11,071 nt of DNA from an uncultured Synergistales bacterium (lineage in GTDB: Bacteria > Synergistota > Synergistia > Synergistales > Aminobacteriaceae), in assembly GCA_905236605.1 (NCBI GenBank), contig CAJORD010000150.1, positions 1 to 11,071 of the forward strand, written 5' to 3'. Below the pieces are notes generated by a model. The model had not been told where the DNA came from. It saw nothing but the letters and a program-made list of their open reading frames with translations, and did not search any database. Position numbers and translations under genes: made by a program. This document shows, piece by piece, positions 6,910 to 11,071 of this stretch; position 1 is the stretch's first letter, and each line of letters starts with the position of its first letter.

Positions 6910-7413
6910 TTAATCGCGGCTATTATAACAGAAATTAATTTCTTCATTGACCCACGAAGCCCAAATTTTTCGCAACCGATCCGAAAGTCTTCGCGTGAGT
7001 TTTGAATCAGCTCCGGCCGTGTTGACCGAAGCAGCTATGTTTTCTACATTTATGAGAGACGGGAAATAAAAATCGCATTCGCTTTGAGAGTCGCAGACAT
7101 TCACGGGAATTTTTTTTGCGCGTGCTGTATTGCAAATTAGTTTATTAGTTTCCCGGCTGTCAGTCGCGGCAATGATAAACAAAAATTTTTCGTCAATGTC
7201 TGAAATTTCAAACTCTCTTTCAAATTTTTTATGGACGTCTGGAAATTTTGAATCAAATTTTGAACTCACGGCCGTGATTTTCGCACCACATTTTAGAAGC
7301 GTCTCGGCCCGACGCGCAGCTACTCGTCCGCCACCGACAATTAAAATTTCTTTGTCGTAAATGTCAATCATCATCGGGAAGAATGGAACCGGAGGCCGCG
7401 AAGAATTTTTCAT
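6910..7413 (-). CDS. Precorrin-2 dehydrogenase (Met8/SirC/CysG N-terminal-like)
   Basis: The enzyme oxidises precorrin-2 to sirohydrochlorin with NAD+, a step on the way to siroheme and anaerobic cobalamin. The ATG at 7413-7411 gives 167 aa. It is preceded by GAGAGAGA and brings the Rossmann motif to the usual distance from the N-terminus, whereas a longer reading from a TTG at 7482 would run into cbiK. Visible motifs are FFPMMIDIYDKEILIVGGGRV (GGGRVA at 27-32), FIIAATDSRETN (79-90), VNVCDSQSECDFYFPSL (104-120, with Asp108 where the family has its catalytic aspartate), and ASVNTAGADSKLTRRLSDRLR (128-148). At 167 aa it is shorter than Met8/CysG-N (about 200), which fits a dehydrogenase without a developed chelatase helper domain. 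It is divergent from cbiK, whose product catalyses the next pathway step. Confidence 0.88.
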   Translation of the reverse strand: MKNSSRPPVPFFPMMIDIYDKEILIVGGGRVAARRAETLLKCGAKITAVSSKFDSKFPDVHKKFEREFEISDIDEKFLFIIAATDSRETNKLICNTARAKKIPVNVCDSQSECDFYFPSLINVENIAASVNTAGADSKLTRRLSDRLRKIWASWVNEEINFCYNSRD

Positions 7414-7440
7414 GATTTTAGTCTCTCTCTTTTTGTTTGA

Positions 7441-7448
7441 ATTATAAT
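7441..7448. promoter_or_regulatory. Symmetric -10 element between divergent genes
   Basis: ATTATAAT is its own reverse complement and therefore contains TATAAT on both strands (plus at 7443-7448, minus at 7446-7441). Predicted starts about 7 nt downstream on each side would give leaders of roughly 20 nt for both the precorrin-2 dehydrogenase gene (ATG at 7413) and cbiK (ATG at 7477). No good -35 was found for either direction, and the 63-nt spacer is AT-rich, so chance is a real alternative. Confidence 0.35.
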
Positions 7449-7476
7449 ATAGCTTATCCTTTAAGGAGGTTATAAT

Positions 7477-8358
7477 ATGCAAAAATTTTTAAGTACACTA
7501 ATTTTAATTTCTCTGTTGTTTGTTCCTTCATTGTCATTCGCGGAAGATAAAGATAAGTCCGCGATTTTAATCGTGTCGTTCGGTACGTCGATGCCCGAGG
7601 CTCGCAAGGCCATTGACAACCTTGTGAACGCCGCAAAAGATTCTTTCCCGGATTCCGAAATTCGCTTAGCATTTACATCAAACATAATCCGCCGAAAGCT
7701 CGCGCGCGAGTTTAACGAAAATATTCCAAATCCCGTTGAGGCTCTCGCAAAATTAAATGACGAAGGTTTCAAAAACGTTATAATCATGCCTACGCACCTT
7801 ATACCCGGCGAAGAGTATCAAGAAATTCAAAACGTGTTCACGTGTTTCAAAAACTTAAAAGGCAAGTACGGATTTAAGAGTTTGAAACTAAGCAAACCGT
7901 TCATGAGTGTTAATAGAGATTGCGCAAGAATGGCGGCGATTTTGGCAGAACGTTTCCAAACTCAACTTGAAGACAAAGAAACAGGTATTGTGTTAATGGG
8001 ACATGGAACGCCAGTAAGAGAAGCTAATTTCTTTTACTCAGTGCTTCAACTTGAATTAAACAAAATTGCATACGGAAGATTTTTGGTTGGGACTGTCGAA
8101 GCTCAACCGGATATTAATGACGTGCTCGCAAAATTAAAACGTAAACCAGAAATTAAAAAATTAGTTCTATCGCCGTTAATGATTGTCGCAGGCGATCACG
8201 CTAATAACGACTTGGCCGGAGCTGACGACGAAGAATCTTGGCTCAATATTCTTAAATCGAACGGCTACGAAAATATTTCTACGTACTTAGTCGGACTTGG
8301 CGAAGATGAAAACATCGCAAAAGATTTCGTGAGAAAAATTAATGACCTCATGCGTTAA
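7477..8358 (+). CDS. cbiK: Exported CbiK-type sirohydrochlorin cobaltochelatase
   Basis: AAGGAGG at 7463-7469 stands 7 nt before the ATG. The 293-aa product starts with a clear Sec signal peptide (MQKFLSTLILISLLFVPSLSFA, cleavage near residue 22). The rest is a full class II chelatase: AILIVSFGTSMPEARKAI (29-46), IMPTHLIPGEEY (103-114), IVLMGHGTPVREANFFY (171-187), GTVEAQP (205-211) and LSPLMIVAGDHANNDLAGAD (231-250). His176, Glu208 and His241 match in order and spacing the metal-binding His-Glu-His set of CbiK. Cytosolic CbiK inserts cobalt into sirohydrochlorin. Secreted versions known from Desulfovibrio (CbiKP) are periplasmic, bind heme and have been linked to metal or tetrapyrrole uptake. 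The gene overlaps the next permease gene by 17 nt, so an uptake role outside the cytoplasm is more likely than biosynthesis. Confidence 0.92.
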   Translation: MQKFLSTLILISLLFVPSLSFAEDKDKSAILIVSFGTSMPEARKAIDNLVNAAKDSFPDSEIRLAFTSNIIRRKLAREFNENIPNPVEALAKLNDEGFKNVIIMPTHLIPGEEYQEIQNVFTCFKNLKGKYGFKSLKLSKPFMSVNRDCARMAAILAERFQTQLEDKETGIVLMGHGTPVREANFFYSVLQLELNKIAYGRFLVGTVEAQPDINDVLAKLKRKPEIKKLVLSPLMIVAGDHANNDLAGADDEESWLNILKSNGYENISTYLVGLGEDENIAKDFVRKINDLMR

Positions 8359-9283
8359 AAAAAAATTTTTTCTTCTGACTCTTCTAATTTTAATTTCGTT
8401 ATTCAGAATCACTTTCGGAGAATGGAAAATCCCTTTATCGGAAGTGATTTATTTTTTGTTTCACGCTGACGGCTCCCCACAATCTATTATCATTCGTTCG
8501 GTGAGATTGCCGCGATTATTATGTTCAGTCGGCACAGGCGGATTATTAAGCGTCGCGGGCGTTGTGCTTCAAGCGTTGCTGGCGAATCCTTTGGCCGAAC
8601 CTTATACACTCGGGATAGCTTCGGGCGCGGCGTTTGGAGCTTCGCTTGCGATAATGTCAGAAATTTTTGTCGCGCCGTTGTCATTTGCGGGAGCGCTATT
8701 GGCGTTGCTAATGACGGGATTAATATCGCGAGGCGGCAACGAAAAAATAATTTTAGCAGGCGTGATTTCAAATTCGATTCTTTCAGCGGGAGTTACATTT
8801 ATAAAATCTATAGCGGGCGACAAAATTGGCGCGGTGGTTTTATGGTTAATGGGCAGCATTTCCGGCGCGGGAGTTCGAGATTTTTATTCAGTTTTCGCGG
8901 GAGCAGTTTTAATTTTGACACCGGCTATTTTATTTGCGCCTGCTCTTGACGCTATGGCACTTGGCCGTGAGCGTGCTGCGGTGTTGGGTGTGAACGAACG
9001 ACTTACGCGAATGATTTTATTAATCACGACTTCGACTGGCGTAGCGCTCGCTGTGAGTTCGTTCGGGATAATTGGCTTCGTTGGTCTAGTCGTCCCGCAT
9101 ATATCGAGAGCGTTGACAGGCGCGGGACATAGAAATTTAATTTTTCATTCGTTCTTGATGGGCGCGTGTGTTTTGTCGATAGCTGACGGAGCCGCGCAAT
9201 ATCTAGGGGAATTACCCGTGGGAGTTCTTACGGCGTTGACGGGCGGACCGTTCTTTTGTTGGATTTTGTCAAAACGTCATTAA
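8342..9283 (+). CDS. FecCD/BtuC-family ABC transporter permease
   Basis: This 313-aa very hydrophobic inner-membrane protein belongs to the permease family for iron-siderophore, heme and cobalamin import. Family landmarks are V-R-L-P-R-L-L (54-60), L-Q-A-L-L-A-N-P-L-A-E-P-Y-T-L-G (76-91), W-L-M-G-S (168-172), the cytoplasmic coupling region A-L-G-R-E-R-A-A-V-L-G-V (206-217), GFVGLVVPHISRALTGAGHR (245-264) and LPVGVLTALTGGPFF (291-305). About nine to ten membrane helices are expected. It is slightly short for the family (about 330) but complete at both ends. It begins inside the last codons of cbiK with no strong ribosome-binding site, so coupling is likely. No gene for the ATPase or the binding protein follows, so the ATPase must be elsewhere or shared. 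The substrate cannot be read from sequence. Next to CbiK, a metal-tetrapyrrole or cobalt/iron chelate is the best guess. Confidence 0.92.
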   Translation: MTSCVKKKFFLLTLLILISLFRITFGEWKIPLSEVIYFLFHADGSPQSIIIRSVRLPRLLCSVGTGGLLSVAGVVLQALLANPLAEPYTLGIASGAAFGASLAIMSEIFVAPLSFAGALLALLMTGLISRGGNEKIILAGVISNSILSAGVTFIKSIAGDKIGAVVLWLMGSISGAGVRDFYSVFAGAVLILTPAILFAPALDAMALGRERAAVLGVNERLTRMILLITTSTGVALAVSSFGIIGFVGLVVPHISRALTGAGHRNLIFHSFLMGACVLSIADGAAQYLGELPVGVLTALTGGPFFCWILSKRH

Positions 9284-9293
9284 GAAAAAATTT

Positions 9294-9322
9294 TTGTGCT
9301 AAAATAGCGGGCATGTTAAAAT
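9294..9322 (+). promoter_or_regulatory. Promoter of the small secreted protein gene
   Basis: TTGTGC at 9294-9299 and TAAAAT at 9317-9322 are separated by 17 nt, and TG at 9314-9315 makes an extended -10. A second TGCTAAAAT lies at 9297-9305 without a properly spaced -35. Transcription would start near 9329, downstream of the ATG at 9313, which argues that translation begins at 9358. The promoter lies in the 74-nt gap after the permease, so the next gene can be expressed on its own. Confidence 0.45.
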
Positions 9323-9357
9323 TTCTGGATAATTTTAAGAAAGGCAGTGTAAGTTTT

Positions 9358-9903
9358 ATGAAGAAGAAATTAATTTTATGCGCACTTCTCGTTGCGGTCA
9401 TCGCAGCGTTTGCTTCACCAGTTATGGCATGGGACGCAGCGAAACAGAAAGCCCTCGGCCAGGACAAGAACAAAATGACGTGGTACTTGCTTGACTACGG
9501 CAAAGATGAAAACGGAGTTCCCTTCGCAATCTCAAGAAAATATTACACGAACACCACAATTAAAAATGAAACGATCGAGCTTCTTATGTCGAAGTTCGGA
9601 ATTTCTCCCGAAGTTGCCGGCAGCCTTTACTTCACAGAGTACGGCTACGAGTACAACAAAGAGGGCAATCAGTTCGCATTGACATATCTGCGTCATTATG
9701 ACATGTTAGGCAACGAAATTCACGGAACTGAATACGGCACCGACGAAAACCCGAAGACATTCGCGGGCATTCCTGCCGGTTCGACACCTGCGAAGGGTGC
9801 GGCCTATGCTCTCGGAAAGAGCGCAACTACCACTAAGTCAACGGCCAAGAGCAGCAGTGCAAGCTCCGTACCGACGAAGAAAGTTAAAGCAAAGAAGAAA
9901 TAA
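9358..9903 (+). CDS. Small secreted protein of unknown function with a basic Ser/Thr/Lys tail
   Basis: The ATG at 9358 was chosen because it opens a textbook signal peptide (MKKKLILCALLVAVIAAFASPVMA, cleavage before Trp25). Its ribosome-binding site is weak (AAAGG, 13 nt away). Longer readings from 9256 or 9313 put extra residues in front of the signal and start in or before the promoter. The 181-aa product has a mature domain at about 25-152 rich in Tyr and Gly (MTWYLLDYGKDENGVPFAIS, LYFTEYGYEYN, FALTYLRHYDMLGNEIHG). Next comes a low-complexity tail, SATTTKSTAKSSSASS, ending VPTKKVKAKKK. The W-x-L-x-D ... Y-D-x-x-G pattern and the P-A-G-S closing segment faintly recall the surface-adhesin protein E family, but I would not assign it. 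The basic tail could bind peptidoglycan, LPS or nucleic acid. It is flanked by its own promoter and terminator. Confidence 0.75.
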   Translation: MKKKLILCALLVAVIAAFASPVMAWDAAKQKALGQDKNKMTWYLLDYGKDENGVPFAISRKYYTNTTIKNETIELLMSKFGISPEVAGSLYFTEYGYEYNKEGNQFALTYLRHYDMLGNEIHGTEYGTDENPKTFAGIPAGSTPAKGAAYALGKSATTTKSTAKSSSASSVPTKKVKAKKK

Positions 9904-9933
9904 ATTTGTTAAAGTGCTCGAACATTAAAAGCG

Positions 9934-9963
9934 CTCCTTCCATTGCGGAAGGAGTTCTTTTTT
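9934..9963 (+). terminator. Rho-independent terminator
   Basis: CTCCTTCC (9934-9941) pairs perfectly with GGAAGGAG (9947-9954) around a 5-nt loop and is followed by TTCTTTTTT (9955-9963). It ends the transcript of the secreted protein gene 30 nt after its stop. Read on the minus strand, the same stem is followed by only a short T run (GCGCTTTTAA), so it may weakly stop transcripts of the convergent dehydrogenase gene too. Confidence 0.9.
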
Positions 9964-9984
9964 GGTCACTACTTTGGTCACTAC
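9961..9984. repeat. Perfect tandem duplication of a 12-bp unit
   Basis: TTTGGTCACTAC occurs twice head to tail (9961-9972 and 9973-9984) with no mismatch. The first copy borrows its TTT from the terminator T-run. It lies in the 154-nt convergent intergenic gap (9904-10057), which otherwise holds only the terminator and an A8T5 tract at 10035-10047. Confidence 0.85.
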
Positions 9985-10057
9985 AAAAATCTCAAATTTT
10001 ATTTCTCGTCATCAAATTTCATAAAGTCATCTTCAAAAAAAATTTTTAATTTCTGAA

Positions 10058-11050
10058 TCACTCGTCTGATTTTTCAAAGCCATGTAATTTTTTGCTCGTC
10101 CCAAACTCGAAGCAGCTTTTAAAATTTCCTTCGACCATGTCGCGAACGTCTTCTGCCGTATAAAATGCCGTGTGCGGACTCAAAATTACGTTCGGAAATG
10201 AACGCAAAATCGCAAGCTTCGGATTAACCATAACTTCGCCCATTCGATTGTAATAATAAAGTCCGTTTTCAAATTCCACGACGTCAAGAGCCGCACCACC
10301 GAGTTGGCCTGTCTCAATGCCCCAAATTAATGCTTCGGAGTCGATTAATTTCCCGCGTGCTGTGTTGATGATGTACGCGTCATCTTTCATTTTTGAAATC
10401 GTTTCGCGATTTATGATGTGATAGTTCTCGTCGTTGGCGTTCATGTGCAGCGTTATTATGTCGGATTCGCGAAGAAGCTCATCGAGATTTACATAAGTCG
10501 CGTAGCGCTTGGCCTCGTCGTTTTCAAAAATGTCGTAAGCCAACAATCGACAGCCGAAACCCGATAAGTGTTTCAAGACCGTGCGGCCGATTTTGCCTGT
10601 GCCCATGACGCCGACGGTACAGTAAGAAAAATCGCGGCCGAGTTTATTTTTTAATGAATAGTCTTGAAGTTCGGCGCGCTTTAAGATATGAGCGAATCGC
10701 CTGACGCTCGCAAGCATTAACATAATTGCGTAATCGGCGACGCCTGTCGGAGTGTATGTAACGTTATCGACTTTCATTCCGAGTTCACGCGCGGCGGCTA
10801 AGTCGATATGATCATAACCGATTGAGCGCGTCAAGATATATTTAACTCCGACATCGTGGAACGCTTTCAAAACTTTTGCGGACATGTCGCAAGGCGTGCA
10901 GCTTACACCGTCGCAGCCTGTAGCAAGCGAAATATTTTTTTCATTTGGGTATTCAGTCGAGTAAACGAAATCAATTTTATATTTTTTCTTCATCTCGTTG
11001 CAAAAATGAAGCTCGTCAAACTCTCGAAGCGCGTAAAAACAGATTTTCAA
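10058..11050 (-). CDS. D-2-hydroxyacid dehydrogenase, D-lactate dehydrogenase/VanH type
   Basis: This cytosolic NAD-dependent enzyme probably reduces pyruvate to D-lactate. The 330-aa product is full length. Y-I-L-T-R-S-I-G-Y-D-H-I-D (71-83) and V-D-N-V-T-Y-T-P-T-G-V-A-D-Y (94-107) are family blocks. V-G-V-M-G-T-G-K-I-G (146-155) is the NAD-binding loop and Asp173 in L-L-A-Y-D favours NADH. Arg232 (N-T-A-R-G), Glu261 (D-V-V-E-F-E) and His293 (S-P-H-T-A) have the 29- and 32-residue spacing of the D-lactate dehydrogenase catalytic set. The blocks G-V-K-Y-I-x-T-R-S-I-G, L-G-G-A-A-L-D-V and P-H-T-A-x-Y-T resemble VanH. The start is TTG at 11050-11048, with AAGGAG at 11060-11065 spaced by 9 nt. 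A fermentative role is the simple reading. A VanH role (D-lactate for D-Ala-D-Lac peptidoglycan) would need a ligase gene beyond the window edge. Confidence 0.9.
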   Translation of the reverse strand: MKICFYALREFDELHFCNEMKKKYKIDFVYSTEYPNEKNISLATGCDGVSCTPCDMSAKVLKAFHDVGVKYILTRSIGYDHIDLAAARELGMKVDNVTYTPTGVADYAIMLMLASVRRFAHILKRAELQDYSLKNKLGRDFSYCTVGVMGTGKIGRTVLKHLSGFGCRLLAYDIFENDEAKRYATYVNLDELLRESDIITLHMNANDENYHIINRETISKMKDDAYIINTARGKLIDSEALIWGIETGQLGGAALDVVEFENGLYYYNRMGEVMVNPKLAILRSFPNVILSPHTAFYTAEDVRDMVEGNFKSCFEFGTSKKLHGFEKSDE

Positions 11051-11059
11051 ATTTCATTT

Positions 11060-11065
11060 CTCCTT
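11060..11065 (-). promoter_or_regulatory. Shine-Dalgarno site selecting a TTG start over a nearer out-of-frame ATG
   Basis: AAGGAG on the minus strand lies 9 nt from the TTG at 11050-11048, which opens the dehydrogenase frame. An ATG at 11057-11055 lies only 2 nt from the AAGGAG and is in a different frame, so it is too close to be used efficiently. Confidence 0.65.
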
Positions 11066-11071
11066 GAAAGA

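Noticed and set aside
7414..7476. Cobalamin riboswitch upstream of cbiK
   Set aside because: The gap is 63 nt, too short for the riboswitch, and no B12-box-like sequence was seen.
8521..8949. 142-aa open frame inside the permease gene in another plus frame
   Set aside because: The permease frame carries all FecCD motifs, whereas this frame is Arg/Ser/Gly-rich with no motif and no start signal.
9256..9357. Longer N-terminus of the small secreted protein starting at 9256 or 9313
   Set aside because: It would overlap the permease gene (9256) or start before the predicted transcription start (9313), and it would place 15 or more residues in front of an otherwise ideal signal peptide.
10035..10057. 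Intrinsic terminator of the dehydrogenase gene formed by the A8T5 tract
   Set aside because: The only pairing is A-T without a GC stem, so it would be very weak. The stem at 9934-9954 is a better, if imperfect, candidate for that strand.
1..11071. tRNA or rRNA genes, CRISPR arrays, insertion sequences, prophage genes
   Set aside because: No cloverleaf-like segment, regularly spaced repeat array, transposase or integrase motif, or terminal inverted repeats were found on either strand.

Overview
The window is chromosomal DNA from an anaerobic-looking diderm bacterium, fairly AT-rich, with frequent A-run/T-run tracts at gene ends. LPS-export genes (lptC and the start of an lptA-like gene), an anchored LysM/M23 murein hydrolase and several Sec-exported proteins indicate an outer membrane. 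The mix of an exported CbiK chelatase, a VanH-type D-2-hydroxyacid dehydrogenase and lineage-restricted periplasmic proteins would fit Synergistota. That placement is inference from protein style only.

Layout. Positions 1-6860 form one long minus-strand unit that reads: a good extended -10 promoter (-10 at 6855-6860) overlapped by a 14-bp palindrome, then LysM/M23 peptidase, pyrG (CTP synthase), a 401-aa exported glycine-zipper protein, a 383-aa exported protein with an NTF2-like C-terminus, a RelE-type toxin-antitoxin pair, lptC, and the first 18 codons of an lptA/OstA-like gene cut by the window edge. Junctions are very tight (1-6 nt gaps or overlaps of 25-32 nt), apart from the 37-nt and 19-nt gaps around the antitoxin. 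The theme is envelope building: peptidoglycan remodelling, CTP for LPS and phospholipid precursors, LPS export, and two periplasmic proteins of unknown role. A toxin-antitoxin module sits directly in front of lptC.

Positions 6910-9283 form a tetrapyrrole/metal section. A short precorrin-2 dehydrogenase (minus) is divergent from cbiK (plus). The CbiK carries a signal peptide, so it is predicted to act outside the cytoplasm, and its gene overlaps that of a FecCD/BtuC-type ABC permease. No substrate-binding protein or ATPase gene accompanies the permease. Class II chelatases and class III binding proteins share a fold, so the exported CbiK could be the binding protein of this importer. I consider this the most interesting idea in the window.

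Positions 9294-9963 hold a monocistronic gene for a small secreted protein with a basic Ser/Thr/Lys tail, with its own promoter and a strong intrinsic terminator. A perfect 12-bp tandem duplication follows. Convergent to it, at 10058-11050, is a D-lactate dehydrogenase-family gene resembling VanH, starting at TTG. No tRNA, rRNA, CRISPR array, IS element or riboswitch was seen, and no gene-free stretch exceeds about 155 bases.
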